NCBI RefSeq assembly: GCF_004114915.1
Contig: NZ_CP022219.1
Location: forward strand, 2,014,501 to 2,078,500
Reading direction: 5' to 3'
From: Bradyrhizobium guangxiense
Lineage (GTDB): Bacteria; Pseudomonadota; Alphaproteobacteria; Rhizobiales; Xanthobacteraceae
Length of the DNA: 64,000 nucleotides
Below are positions 35,332 to 44,837 of this stretch, piece after piece. Both the position numbers and the translations under genes were made by a program. Positions within the stretch are counted from its first letter, which is position 1. The number at the start of each line of letters is the position of its first letter. The notes beneath the pieces are model-generated. The model was not told the origin of the DNA, did no database searches, and worked only from the letters and a program-made list of their open reading frames with translations.

Positions 35332-35670
35332 ACCAGACTCCATTATCGATACGGCGGCATTGCCGTTGATGAGCCCACCACTAGCTCGCGGCGGCACTGC
35401 GGTATTTCCGATTCCTGCGCGATGACCGACGCATCTTGCTCATCGCGGCGAGATCAGCTCTTCCACGTCATCGAACGCATCGTCCAAGTCCTTGGCTCGC
35501 CTGCGTTTTACTTCTTTTAACCGCGCCGCCTCTGGACTTCGCCATCGCTGCTTGGGAGAAATTCGCGGTCGGCGTGGCAAGGACCGGGGCTGTAACTCAG
35601 CACCAGACGCAGTGATCGCTCGCCGGCGATGCGGGGGCCGGGATTCGCCGCAACTGAAGCGGAGGTCGTG
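35332..35670. other. Intergenic region between divergent hydrolase and AraC genes
   Basis: No reliable gene is seen. A minus-strand frame ending at 35440 (KEVKRRRAKDLDDAFDDVEE) has a protein-like, charged composition but no start, ribosome-binding site or family that I recognise. It may be the tail of a lost gene. Promoters for the two divergent genes must lie here but I cannot place them. Confidence 0.4.
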
Positions 35671-36606
35671 ATGGCGCTCGTGACGCACGGAGATCAGAAG
35701 TATCAGAACAGCGAGAAGCTCGCGGCGGCGAGCGACTGGCCGGGGCTGGCCATCGAGCATCGCAGGTTCGAGGCGGGGCGCCAGGCAACGCCCGTTCCCA
35801 CCTGTACCGAAATCGTCATGGTGCTGTCAGGCGGCGGGATGGTCTGCCGCGCCGGCAACGGCGAAGTCCAGAAGAGCTTCGCGCGGCCGGGCATGAGCTA
35901 CCTCGTTCCCGTAGGGACGCAGGAGAGTCATCTCGAACTTTCCGACAGGATGGAATGTCTTCATCTCTATCTTCCCCCGGCGCTGTTGGACCAGAGTGCG
36001 CTTGCGGACTTTGATATCGATCCCGCAAAGGTCGAGATCGCCTACGCCCATGGTCTGGCGGACCAGGTGCTGTTCCACATCTGCTCGCCGCTTCGCGACC
36101 TGCTTCATCGTCCCCGGCAGCCGACCGACGCGCTGTTCGTGGAGGGAATCCAGGTCGCGCTTGCTGCGCATCTTCTCGGCAATTATACGATCGACCGCTG
36201 GCGCGCGCCCGAAAAGGCGCCATCGCTCGATCCGCGACGCCTTCAGCGCGTGCTCGACTATATCGAGGCCTCTCTCGGCGGCGATATCAGGCTCGAGGAT
36301 CTGGCGGCTCAGGCCTGCCTCAGCCCCTATCATTTTTCGCGGCTGTTTCGCGAGGCGACCGGACTGTCGCCGCACCGCTACGTGACCGATCGCCGCGTGC
36401 AGGCGGCGCGGCACGAACTTGCGCGCGACCGTCTGTCCCTGGTCGAAATTGCCCTGGAGTGCGGTTTCGGCTCGCAGGCCAATTTCACGCGCGTGTTCCG
36501 CAAGGCCGCCAGTCTCACGCCGGGGCAGTATCGCGAATTGTGCTGCGGCCAGGCCGACGTGACGAGCGATCGTTTCGATACGGCACTCCGCAGGGATTGC
36601 GCATGA
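35671..36606 (+). CDS. AraC-family transcriptional regulator
   Basis: A 311-residue regulator. The N-terminal ~190 residues are a cupin-like sensor region; the C-terminal ~100 residues contain two HTH motifs ([20 protein letters not shown] and [20 protein letters not shown]) ending in the AraC signature with [17 protein letters not shown] precedes the ATG at 35671. It lies 83 bp upstream of the molybdenum hydroxylase operon on the same strand and is divergent from the secreted hydrolase, so it could control either. Confidence 0.9.
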   Translation: MALVTHGDQKYQNSEKLAAASDWPGLAIEHRRFEAGRQATPVPTCTEIVMVLSGGGMVCRAGNGEVQKSFARPGMSYLVPVGTQESHLELSDRMECLHLYLPPALLDQSALADFDIDPAKVEIAYAHGLADQVLFHICSPLRDLLHRPRQPTDALFVEGIQVALAAHLLGNYTIDRWRAPEKAPSLDPRRLQRVLDYIEASLGGDIRLEDLAAQACLSPYHFSRLFREATGLSPHRYVTDRRVQAARHELARDRLSLVEIALECGFGSQANFTRVFRKAASLTPGQYRELCCGQADVTSDRFDTALRRDCA

Positions 36607-36688
36607 TTCCGCAGGAATCGGGAATACGGTTCAGCGTCTATCAGGCAGTGCTGTTGTACCGACGAAGTCCGCTAGGAGACATATCCTC

Positions 36689-37153
36689 ATGATCGAGCTC
36701 ACGGTGAACGGGATCAAGCGTAGCGTCGACGTCGTTCCCGAGATGCCCCTGCTCTGGGTGCTGCGTGACGAGCTCGACATCACCAGTCCCAAATACGGCT
36801 GCGGCGTTGCGCAATGCGGCGCCTGCACCGTTCACATCGATGGCAAGGCGGTGCGCTCTTGTCAGGCCCATATCGGCGAGGTCGCCGGCAAATCGGTCGT
36901 CACGCTCGAAGGGCTGGACAACAAGGAGCAGAACCCGGTCCTGCAGGCCTGGATCGAGCACCAAGTCCCGCAATGCGGCTACTGCCAGACCGGCCAGATC
37001 ATGCAGACCATCTCACTTCTTGCACGGATCTCCAAGCCAACCGACGAGCAGATCAATCAGGTGATGTCGGGCAATCTCTGCCGCTGCGGCACCTATCCGC
37101 GCATTCGCGCGGCGATCCACGCGGCAGCGTCCAAGAAGATGGCGGAGAAGTGA
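36689..37153 (+). CDS. Molybdenum hydroxylase small subunit, two [2Fe-2S] (IorA-like)
   Basis: A 154-residue protein with two iron-sulfur domains. The plant-ferredoxin-type cluster uses Cys38, 43, 46 and 58 (CGVAQCGAC...C), and the second uses Cys96, 99, 131 and 133 (CGYC...CRC). This matches the alpha subunit of isoquinoline 1-oxidoreductase-type enzymes, which lack a separate FAD subunit. It passes electrons from the molybdenum subunit encoded 1 bp downstream to an external acceptor, probably the cytochrome encoded third. Confidence 0.93.
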   Translation: MIELTVNGIKRSVDVVPEMPLLWVLRDELDITSPKYGCGVAQCGACTVHIDGKAVRSCQAHIGEVAGKSVVTLEGLDNKEQNPVLQAWIEHQVPQCGYCQTGQIMQTISLLARISKPTDEQINQVMSGNLCRCGTYPRIRAAIHAAASKKMAEK

Positions 37154-37154
37154 G

Positions 37155-39410
37155 ATGGGCCACATCCAGAGCCTCTCGCGTCGCGCCTTCGTTTTCGGCT
37201 CCGCCGCCGTCGCCGGTGGCATCGCCTTCGGCGCCTATGGCGATGCCGGAGTCGCGGCGCCGAGCGCGAGCGACAATCCGCTCGCTGCGGGCCTCGGACC
37301 GGACTCCGTGACCTTCAACCCCTGGGTCGAGATCAGTCCGGACAAGATCACGCTGATCGCCCAGCACGCCGACATCGGGCAGGGCGTCGGCTCGGTGCAG
37401 CCGATCATGATCGCCGAAGAGATGGATCTCGATCCCGGCCAGTTCGAAATCCGTTTCGCTGGTCCGAGCCCCGCCTACTTCAACACCGGTTTTGCCGACG
37501 AGTTCGCGCCCTTCGTGGCGGCGGACCAGAGCCCGGCGGCTGAGGAAGCGCGTGCTGCCACGCTCGAATGGTTGCGCAAGTCCGGGCTGCAGATGACCGG
37601 CGGATCAAGCTCGATGCCGGACACCTATGAAAAGCTGCGCGTTGCGGGCGCCGTGGCGCGCGAGACGCTGAAGGCGGCTGCCGCCAGGCGTTCGGGTGTC
37701 GCCGTGGCCGACCTGCGCACCGAGTCCGGTCACGTGATTCTGCCCAACGGCTCCAAAATTGCTTATGTCGCGCTGGCGGCCAAAGCCGCAAAAATTCCGC
37801 CGGTGCTCGATGCCAAGCCGCGCGATCCCTCGAAATGGCGCATGCTGGGCAAGCCGATGCAGCGCCTCGACATCCGGGCGAAGGTGATGGGCGAGCTGAA
37901 GTTCGGCATCGACATGAAGATGGACGGCATGCTCTACGCCTTCGTTAAGCTGAACCCCGGCAAGGGACAGCCGCTGAAATCCTACGACGCCAGCAAGGCG
38001 CGGGCGATGCCGGGGGTCAAGAAGATCCTCGAGATCAAGAACGGCGTTGCGGTGATCGCTACCAACAGCTGGTACGCGATGAGGGCGGTCGACGCGATCG
38101 CATGCGAATGGGCGCCGTCGGCCTATCCCGCGGAGCAAGCCGATCATTGGAAGGTTCTGGAATCCTCGTTCAAGCCGGAATTCCTCGGCAAGGAATGGCG
38201 CAAGATCGGCGATATCGAAGCCGGCCTGACGACGGGCACGCGTGTCGAGGCCGAATATCGCGCTCCTTACGTGGCACATCAGCCGCTGGAGCCGCTCAAC
38301 GGGATCGGCCTCGTCACCGATACGGGGATGGAGATCTGGGTCGGCCATCAAAGCCCGCGCTTCGTGCAATGGGTCGCGGCGACCGCGATCGGCCTCAAGC
38401 CCGAACAGGTCACCTTTCACAATCAGTGGACCGGTGGAAGCTTTGGCCACCGTATCGAATACGAGAACGTCCGCGTTCTCGCCGAGATCGCCAATCAGAT
38501 GAAGGGCACGCCGATCAAGCTGGTGTTCTCGCGCGAGGAGGATTTTCTCCAGGACATCCCGCGGCAGATCGCGATCGCCCGGCACAGAGGCAACGTCGAC
38601 AAGGGCAAGATCGTCGCGGCCGATCTGCAGCTGGCTTCGACGGCGCCGCTCAAGGGACTGCTCGAGCGTTCGGGCACGCCATCGAAGGATCCTGACGGGC
38701 AGTTGGCGGCCGGCCTCTGGAACGTCTACTACGACATCCCCAACTTCCGGGCCACGAGCTACGAAGCGCAGGGACTGTCGCCGAGCACCACGTGGCGGTC
38801 GGTCGGGGCATCGACATCAGGCTTCTTCACGGAAAGCTTCATCGACGAACTGATCCATGCCGCTGGCCTCGATCCCATGAAGGCGCGCATCTCGATGTGC
38901 ACCGTGCCGCATTATCGCAAGGTGCTGGAGACCGTCGCTGAAATGTCGGACTGGAAGGGGCCGCTCGGCAACGGCAGGGGCCGTGGCGTCGCGTTCGTGG
39001 AGTCCTTCGGGACGCCGACCGCAGAGGTCGTCGAGGTGACGGCGACGGACCGCGGCATCCGGATCGACAAGGTCTGGGTCGCAGCCGACGTCGGCAAGGT
39101 GATCGATCCCGTCAACTTCGAGAACCAGGTGCAGGGCGGCATCGTTTGGGGACTCGGCCACGCCATCAACTGCGAGCTCACCTATTCAAAAGGCGCGGCG
39201 CAGCAGACCAACTACAATCACCACGAAGCGATGCGGATCTATCAATGTCCGGTCATTGAAGTTCGCGGGCTCGAGAACGATCCCAAGGTGAGAGGGGTCG
39301 GCGAGCCGCCGGTTCCGCCGGCCGCGCCCGCGCTCGCCAATGCGATCTTTGCGGCGACCGGAAAGCGCATCCGCGAGATGCCGTTCAACAAGTTCATCGA
39401 TTTCGTGTGA
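37155..39410 (+). CDS. Molybdenum hydroxylase large subunit (IorB-like), Tat-exported
   Basis: A 751-residue xanthine-oxidase-family subunit with a Tat signal (LSRRAFVFGSAAVAGGIAFG), so the assembled enzyme is exported folded to the periplasm, with the signal-less small subunit carried along. Molybdopterin-binding segments include GQGVGSVQPIMIAEE, TGGSFGHRIEYENV and RSVGASTSGFFTESF; the catalytic Glu is in VGEPPVPPAAPALANAI. The family oxidises N-heterocycles or aldehydes by hydroxylation with water. The substrate is not evident. Downstream lies a diheme cytochrome, a suitable electron acceptor. Confidence 0.92.
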   Translation: MGHIQSLSRRAFVFGSAAVAGGIAFGAYGDAGVAAPSASDNPLAAGLGPDSVTFNPWVEISPDKITLIAQHADIGQGVGSVQPIMIAEEMDLDPGQFEIRFAGPSPAYFNTGFADEFAPFVAADQSPAAEEARAATLEWLRKSGLQMTGGSSSMPDTYEKLRVAGAVARETLKAAAARRSGVAVADLRTESGHVILPNGSKIAYVALAAKAAKIPPVLDAKPRDPSKWRMLGKPMQRLDIRAKVMGELKFGIDMKMDGMLYAFVKLNPGKGQPLKSYDASKARAMPGVKKILEIKNGVAVIATNSWYAMRAVDAIACEWAPSAYPAEQADHWKVLESSFKPEFLGKEWRKIGDIEAGLTTGTRVEAEYRAPYVAHQPLEPLNGIGLVTDTGMEIWVGHQSPRFVQWVAATAIGLKPEQVTFHNQWTGGSFGHRIEYENVRVLAEIANQMKGTPIKLVFSREEDFLQDIPRQIAIARHRGNVDKGKIVAADLQLASTAPLKGLLERSGTPSKDPDGQLAAGLWNVYYDIPNFRATSYEAQGLSPSTTWRSVGASTSGFFTESFIDELIHAAGLDPMKARISMCTVPHYRKVLETVAEMSDWKGPLGNGRGRGVAFVESFGTPTAEVVEVTATDRGIRIDKVWVAADVGKVIDPVNFENQVQGGIVWGLGHAINCELTYSKGAAQQTNYNHHEAMRIYQCPVIEVRGLENDPKVRGVGEPPVPPAAPALANAIFAATGKRIREMPFNKFIDFV

Positions 39411-39414
39411 GGGG

Positions 39415-40050
39415 ATGATGAAGAGATCTCTGATCGCGGTGGTGCTCGCCGCGTCGTCAATTGCAGCCCTCACGGAAATTGTCGCTGCCAAGAACGAAAC
39501 CGCGAAAGATATCTTGCCGCCGGGCAGCGTCAGCCGTGTCGTGGGGCTGGAGGCCTGGAAGCGGATCGAGGCCGTGGTGACACATCCACGTTGTGCCAAC
39601 TGCCATGTCGATGCCAAGGCCATCCCGATCTGGACCCCGGCCGGCGAAACCAAGCCGCGCGTGCACGGCATGAACATCCACGGCGGCGAAAGCCGCATCG
39701 GCGCGGAAGCGATCCCGTGCTCGACCTGTCACATGACCTCGACCCAGGCGAACGAGCCGGCACCAGCGCCGCCGCGCGCCGGCATCGACTGGCAGCTCGC
39801 GCCGGTGGCTTTCATCTGGTTCGGCAAGTCCGGCGCCGAGATCTGCGCGCAGCTGAAGGATCCCAAGCGCAACGGCGGCCGCGACGCCGCCGGCCTTGTC
39901 GAGCATTTGCGGCACGATGCCTCGCTGAACGGCTTCATTCCGCGGGGCTGGGCTCCCGGGGCGGGCCGTACGACGCCGCCGGGCACCTTCGAGGATCACG
40001 TCAAGGACATGGCCCTGTGGGGCGCCGCCGGACAACCCTGCCCGAACTGA
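39415..40050 (+). CDS. Periplasmic diheme c-type cytochrome-like protein
   Basis: A protein of about 211 residues with a signal peptide (MMKRSLIAVVLAASSIAAL). Two heme-attachment motifs are present, CANCH (60-64) and CSTCH (102-106). It follows the molybdenum hydroxylase genes by a few bases on the same strand, which suggests it takes electrons from the IorAB-type enzyme to the respiratory chain. The start is ATG 39415 or 39418, with GAGGGG just upstream. A lone domain of unknown family follows the hemes. Confidence 0.82.
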   Translation: MMKRSLIAVVLAASSIAALTEIVAAKNETAKDILPPGSVSRVVGLEAWKRIEAVVTHPRCANCHVDAKAIPIWTPAGETKPRVHGMNIHGGESRIGAEAIPCSTCHMTSTQANEPAPAPPRAGIDWQLAPVAFIWFGKSGAEICAQLKDPKRNGGRDAAGLVEHLRHDASLNGFIPRGWAPGAGRTTPPGTFEDHVKDMALWGAAGQPCPN

Positions 40051-40079
40051 CGATCGCGCGCCGCGATGGCGCGCGATCG
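40051..40079. terminator. Bidirectional hairpin between convergent genes
   Basis: A 12-bp perfect stem (CGATCGCGCGCC / GGCGCGCGATCG) with a 5-base loop begins right after the cytochrome stop and lies 24 bp past the RTX gene stop on the other strand. It lacks a U-tract, but its position suggests it separates the convergent transcripts. Confidence 0.65.
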
Positions 40080-40102
40080 TGTCGGCCGCACGATCGGCCT
40101 GC

Positions 40103-42856
40103 TCAGACCAGCGTGCCCGCGTGCAAGCTGGCCTGGGCGAGCAACGATTGAATCACGACGTTGTCGCCGGGACCACCGTCCAGCACGTCGATGCCGCCGC
40201 CGCCGATCAGCACGTCGTCGCCGAGCCCGCCGAGCAGCGTATCGTTGCCCGCGCTGCCGATGAGCACGTCGTCGCCGACGCCGCCGTCGAACACGAAGTG
40301 CGGCCCGCCCGGGCCGACGCCCGAGGCCTCGATCACGTCGTCGCCGCCGAGGCCGTTGATGGTGATGGTGTCGTTGAAGTCGAAATTCTCGATCACGATC
40401 TGGCTCGCGAGGCCGTCGATCACCAGCGCGCCATGGCTGTTGAGCGACAGCGTGATGACGTCGTCGCCGCCGGTGCCGTTGATCACGATGTTGTCGACCG
40501 CGCCGTCGCCGCCGGCGGCGCCGGGGACGCCGCCGAGGTCGATCTTCACCTGCGTCACGTCGGTTCCGCTCATGTCGCCGACGGTGATCTTGTCGGCGCC
40601 GCCGCGGGCATTGAACGCGATCGTCTCGACGCCGTCCGTGTCCATCGTCACGGAGGCGACGTCGCGCGTCAGCTCGGCGCGGGAGCCGTTGGCGAAGATG
40701 TTGATGGTTTCGGCGATGTTGGCGCCGTTGAACAGCAGGGTGTCGCTGCCGGCCTGACCCTCGATCGTGTCGTTGTCGTCGCCGGGATTCCACACGAAGG
40801 TGTCGTTGCCCGCGCCCATCAAGGCGACGTCGTTGCCGTCGCCGCCGTTGATGAGGTCGTCGCCCTGGCTGCCGCGGATGGTGTCGTTGCCGATGCCGCC
40901 GTTGATCGTCAGCTGCAGCACGCCGGCAGCGAGCCCGCTGGCGTCGATGATGTCGTCGCCGGTGAGGCCATTGAGCGTCAACTGATCGGCTCCATCCATT
41001 GCGGTCAGGTGGGTCGCCGCATGCAGGCCGAACACCGTCACGCCGCCGGCATTGCCGCTGACGCCGAACGTGTCGGCGCCCTGGGTCGCATCGACCGAGA
41101 CGGTATCGACGGCCCCGTCAGGCGTTCCGGTCGGGCCGGCGAGGTCGATGTTCACCCGCGTCACGTCGGTCCCGGTCAGATCCCCCACGGTGATATGGTC
41201 GGCGCCGCCGAGGGCGTGGATATCGACGTGCTCGACCCCGTGCAGGTCCATCGTGATGTTGGCGACATCGCGCGTTAGCAGAGCGCGGTCGCCGTTCGCC
41301 ACAAGGGTCATGGTCTCAGCAATGTTGGCGCCGGAGAACCGCAGCGTATCGATGCCGGTGCCGCCCTCGACGGTATCGCTGCCGTCACCCGGATCCCACT
41401 GGAAGATATCGTTGCCGGCGCCCAGCAGTGCAGTGTCATTGCCGCGGTTGCCCTCGACGAAATCATTGCCGTCGCCGCCGATCAGCGTGTCGTTGCCGGC
41501 ACTGCCAAGGATCGTATCGTTCCCGGCGCCGCCATCGATCGTCAGGTGCACGATCCCTGCGGCCAGCGTGGCGGCCGAGATCGTGTCGTTGCCGCCGAGA
41601 CCTTGAATGAGGAGCGCATCGTTCGCGCCTTCCGCATCGGTGATGGCGACGGCGGCAGGCAACCCTGCGACCGTCACCGAAGAGCCCGAGCCGGACACCT
41701 CGATCGCATCGCCGCCGCCTGTGGCTTCAAGCGTCACGCTATCGGCCGCACCGTCACCGGCGCCGCCCGATCCGAGATCGATATTGACCTGCCTGACATC
41801 GGTTGCAGCCAAGTTCTTGACGACGATGTTGTCGCTGCCACCTTGTGCTTTGATGGTGATGGTCTCGATGCCGTCGAGGTCCATGGTGATATTGCCGACG
41901 TTGCGGGTCAGCAGCGCGCGTCCGCCACTGGCGGCGGACAGGACGATGTCCTCACTGATGTTCGAGCCGTTGAACAGCAGGGTGTCGGTGCCGGCCTGTC
42001 CGTCGACCTTGTCGCTGCCGTCGCCGGGGTCCCACTGGAAGATGTCGTTGCCGGCGCCCAGCAGCGCGATGTCGTTGCCCTGGTTGCCGTCGATGAAGTC
42101 GTTGCCATCGCCGCCCAGCAGGCGGTCCGCGCCATTGCCGCCGCGGATGGTGTCGTTGCCGGCGCCTCCGTCGATCGTCAGATTGATCAGCGCGGCGAGA
42201 TTACCGGTGGCGGTGATGATGTCATCGCCGCCGCCGGCATTGACCACGAGGTTTTCGGTGGTGCCGATGTCCAGCGAGAACGGCGCGGGATCGACGCGGT
42301 CGAAGCGCACGCGCGTGCCGTTGGCCGTGATCGCGAAGGTCTCGCTGCCGTTGCCGCCGTTCACCTCGGCGGTGTCGATGCCTTCGCCGCCTTCCATCAG
42401 GTCGCTGTCGTCGCCGGGGTTCCAGATCATGCGGTCATTGCCGGCCTCGCCGAACATCTGGTCGTTGCCGTCGCCGCCGACCAGCACGTCATTGCCCGAG
42501 CCGCCGAACAAGAGGTCATTGCCGCTCTTGCCGAACAGCGTGTCATTGCCGGACTGGCCAAACAGCATGTCGTTGCCGGATCCGCCGGTCAGCGTATCGT
42601 TGCCGGCGCCGCCGAACAGGTTCGCCGCTGGCATGACGCCGTTGCTCTCGTCGATCGTGATGATGTCGTTGCCGTCGAGGCCGAAGGCCTGGATCAATTT
42701 GGTGTTGGCGACCGTCGCGGGGCCGCCCTTGATCGCGACCGCGCCATGGTTGACGACGACCGTCCCGGCCGCATTTCGGCCCAACGCGACCGTGTTGTTG
42801 TGACCGTCGCCAAAGACGGTGAGAATTCCGGCGGAAAAATTCGCTGTGACAGCCAT
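40103..42856 (-). CDS. RTX-type calcium-binding repeat protein
   Basis: A 917-residue protein made almost entirely of RTX nonapeptides. Residues ~75-140 hold a block of GGxGxDxUx units (GGAGNDTLTGGSGNDMLFG). Longer modules follow, each with a WxPGDxSD-VxGxxGxDTL-F-GxNI start, an LTRDVxxxTMD-DGxE strand and a GTDVxxVxIDL segment ending in more RTX units. It has no signal peptide, consistent with type I secretion through an uncleaved C-terminal signal; no transporter genes are adjacent. No catalytic domain is visible, so a structural, adhesive or surface role is likely. Confidence 0.9.
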   Translation of the reverse strand: MAVTANFSAGILTVFGDGHNNTVALGRNAAGTVVVNHGAVAIKGGPATVANTKLIQAFGLDGNDIITIDESNGVMPAANLFGGAGNDTLTGGSGNDMLFGQSGNDTLFGKSGNDLLFGGSGNDVLVGGDGNDQMFGEAGNDRMIWNPGDDSDLMEGGEGIDTAEVNGGNGSETFAITANGTRVRFDRVDPAPFSLDIGTTENLVVNAGGGDDIITATGNLAALINLTIDGGAGNDTIRGGNGADRLLGGDGNDFIDGNQGNDIALLGAGNDIFQWDPGDGSDKVDGQAGTDTLLFNGSNISEDIVLSAASGGRALLTRNVGNITMDLDGIETITIKAQGGSDNIVVKNLAATDVRQVNIDLGSGGAGDGAADSVTLEATGGGDAIEVSGSGSSVTVAGLPAAVAITDAEGANDALLIQGLGGNDTISAATLAAGIVHLTIDGGAGNDTILGSAGNDTLIGGDGNDFVEGNRGNDTALLGAGNDIFQWDPGDGSDTVEGGTGIDTLRFSGANIAETMTLVANGDRALLTRDVANITMDLHGVEHVDIHALGGADHITVGDLTGTDVTRVNIDLAGPTGTPDGAVDTVSVDATQGADTFGVSGNAGGVTVFGLHAATHLTAMDGADQLTLNGLTGDDIIDASGLAAGVLQLTINGGIGNDTIRGSQGDDLINGGDGNDVALMGAGNDTFVWNPGDDNDTIEGQAGSDTLLFNGANIAETINIFANGSRAELTRDVASVTMDTDGVETIAFNARGGADKITVGDMSGTDVTQVKIDLGGVPGAAGGDGAVDNIVINGTGGDDVITLSLNSHGALVIDGLASQIVIENFDFNDTITINGLGGDDVIEASGVGPGGPHFVFDGGVGDDVLIGSAGNDTLLGGLGDDVLIGGGGIDVLDGGPGDNVVIQSLLAQASLHAGTLV

Positions 42857-43241
42857 GTGCGCTTCTCGCTCTACGTGATCGAAATAGGCCGTGCGGCGGG
42901 ATCGTGACGCTCTTCGCGATGCCGGGGAACGGCAGACGATCTCGTCTGTAGGCCGGGACGCCAGTTCCCGCTTGAGGAGGGGCTTTCGACGGCGTCCTGT
43001 TTTTCTTGAGAACCGCTTGATTTTCGGGAGAGGCGGCGCAACGGCCGTTCACGGGGCCGTGTTTCGCGGTCGCATCAGCCGATGCGCCTGCAATCCGTTG
43101 TGTTGCCCGACGGGCAAAACACGCCAGCGCTCGGTCGATGGTCCTCCGCGGAAAAGACTCCGGATTGCTTCATCGCAAAAGGGCTCTTCGCAATGACAAA
43201 TTGCGGGGACGCTTTGCTGTCATACTCCGGTCGGCGCCCCG
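42857..43241. other. Intergenic region with palindromic repeat sequences
   Basis: No gene is supported. It contains an inverted repeat GTGTTGCCCGACGGGCAAAAC at 43100-43120 and, at 43156-43197, a stretch (GGATTGCTTC...CTTCGCAATGAC) resembling a common Bradyrhizobium dispersed intergenic element. It sits between the RTX gene (minus) and the end of the MBL operon (minus), so it also holds the RTX promoter. Confidence 0.55.
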
Positions 43242-44837
43242 CTACGCCTTCTCCTCCAGCGCGCGGCGGAGCCGTCGGATGATGACGCCGCGGGCGCGGT
43301 CGTCGGCGGCCGCGCCGATCCTGTCGTTGATGTCGAGCACGAGCTCCGACATCTCGTTGTGCCAGTCGAGACGGGTCACGGCCTCCGGCGCGAGCCGCCG
43401 GCGATGATCGACGTCGAGCACGCGCGGTTCGGGCGCGGCGAGCTCGTAGACGTCGTCCAGCATCGGCTGGTAGACCCTGGCTGCCGGAATGATGCGCTCG
43501 GCGACGCGTTCGGCAAGTCCCGCGATGGCGTCTTCCTCGCCATGTACCAGGAACAGCCCGCGGGAGATCGGCCGGCGCGCCGCGATCCAGCTGGCGATGC
43601 CGGCGCCGTCGGCATGGCCCGAATATTCGTCGATCATGCGGATGCGGGCCGCGACCTTGATCTCCTCGCCCTGGATTCGTACGGCCTTGGCTCCGTTCTG
43701 CAGGAAGCGGCCGAGCGTGCCGTTGGCCTGGAAGCCGGCGAGCAGCACGGTCGCGCGCTCGTTCCACAGCCAGCGCTTCAGATGATGGCGGATGCGGCCG
43801 GCGTCGCACATGCCGCTCGCGGCGATGATGATATGGAATCCGGACAGGCGCATGATCGCCTTGCTCTCGTCCGCGGTCTCGGTGAACTTGAGATGCGGCG
43901 AGTTGAGCAGGCGCGTGGCATCCACGGATGGGTCAAGGCTCGCGGCATGCCGGCGAAACACCTCGGTGGCACGGATCGCGAGCGGCGAATCCAGGAAGAT
44001 CGGCGCGGTCGGAATCTCGCCGTGCTCCATCAGGTCAACGAGATCGACGATCAGCTCCTGGGTGCGCTCGACCGCGAAGGCGGGCATCAGCAGCGCGCCG
44101 CCCGCCGCCGCGGCATCGCGCACCTCGGCTGCCAGGTGCTTGCGCCGGAGCGCAGGCGTCGTGGGCTCGCGTATCCGGTCGCCATAGGTAGCTTCGGAGA
44201 TGACGTAGTCGAGGTCGGTCGGCGCTTCGGGATCGGGCTGGAGCAGCTTGGCCTCGGGCCCGACGTCGCCGGAGAGCAGCACGCGCAGCGGCCGTGGCGC
44301 GCCCGGCTCGGCGATTTCGAGCTCGATCGAGGCCGATCCGAGCAGATGGCCGGCGTTCCAGTAGCGCGCGCGGACGCCCGGGATCACGTCGGTCCAGCGC
44401 TCATAGTCGACCGCGCGAAACGATTGCAGCGATGCGATCGCATCGGCCTGCGTGTAGATCGGTTGCACCTCCCTGCGCCCGCGCGAAGCGTTGCGCCGGT
44501 TGAGCTGCGCGACTTCCGATTCCTGGATGCTGCCGGCGTCGGGAAGCATGTAGGAGCACAGATCGATCGTGCCGCGCGTCGCCAGGATCGGGCCCTCGAA
44601 GCCGGCGCGCACGAGCTTCGGCAACAGCCCGCTATGGTCGATGTGGGCATGCGTGAGCAGCACCGTATCGATATCGGCGGGACGAAACGGAAAGGCGCCG
44701 TAGTTGAGCTCCTTCAGCGTCTTCTGGCCCTGGAACAGGCCGCAATCGACCAGGAAGCGGCCGCCTGCGGTCTGGAACAGATAGCTCGAGCCGGTCACGG
44801 TGCGGGCGGCACCGCAAAATCGAACGGTGATGCTCAT
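43242..44837 (-). CDS. MBL-fold beta-CASP RNase-like protein
   Basis: A 531-residue protein of the beta-CASP RNA-processing family (TTHA0252/CPSF73-like). Metal ligands lie in LTHAHIDHSG (His63, His65, Asp67, His68), the core continues with GHLLGSASIE, LLSGDVG and SEATYGDR, and the beta-CASP domain ends with ASGMCDAGR, FQANGTLGR and SGHAD. All key residues are present, so hydrolytic activity on RNA is likely. It is the third gene of a tight operon, starting by an ATGA overlap with the PRPP-synthetase-like gene. Confidence 0.9.
   Translation of the reverse strand: MSITVRFCGAARTVTGSSYLFQTAGGRFLVDCGLFQGQKTLKELNYGAFPFRPADIDTVLLTHAHIDHSGLLPKLVRAGFEGPILATRGTIDLCSYMLPDAGSIQESEVAQLNRRNASRGRREVQPIYTQADAIASLQSFRAVDYERWTDVIPGVRARYWNAGHLLGSASIELEIAEPGAPRPLRVLLSGDVGPEAKLLQPDPEAPTDLDYVISEATYGDRIREPTTPALRRKHLAAEVRDAAAAGGALLMPAFAVERTQELIVDLVDLMEHGEIPTAPIFLDSPLAIRATEVFRRHAASLDPSVDATRLLNSPHLKFTETADESKAIMRLSGFHIIIAASGMCDAGRIRHHLKRWLWNERATVLLAGFQANGTLGRFLQNGAKAVRIQGEEIKVAARIRMIDEYSGHADGAGIASWIAARRPISRGLFLVHGEEDAIAGLAERVAERIIPAARVYQPMLDDVYELAAPEPRVLDVDHRRRLAPEAVTRLDWHNEMSELVLDINDRIGAAADDRARGVIIRRLRRALEEKA

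Noticed and set aside
40103..42856. Regular spacing resembling a CRISPR or tandem DNA array
   Set aside because: The periodicity is the DNA form of RTX nonapeptide codons; units vary in sequence and have no constant repeat with unique spacers.
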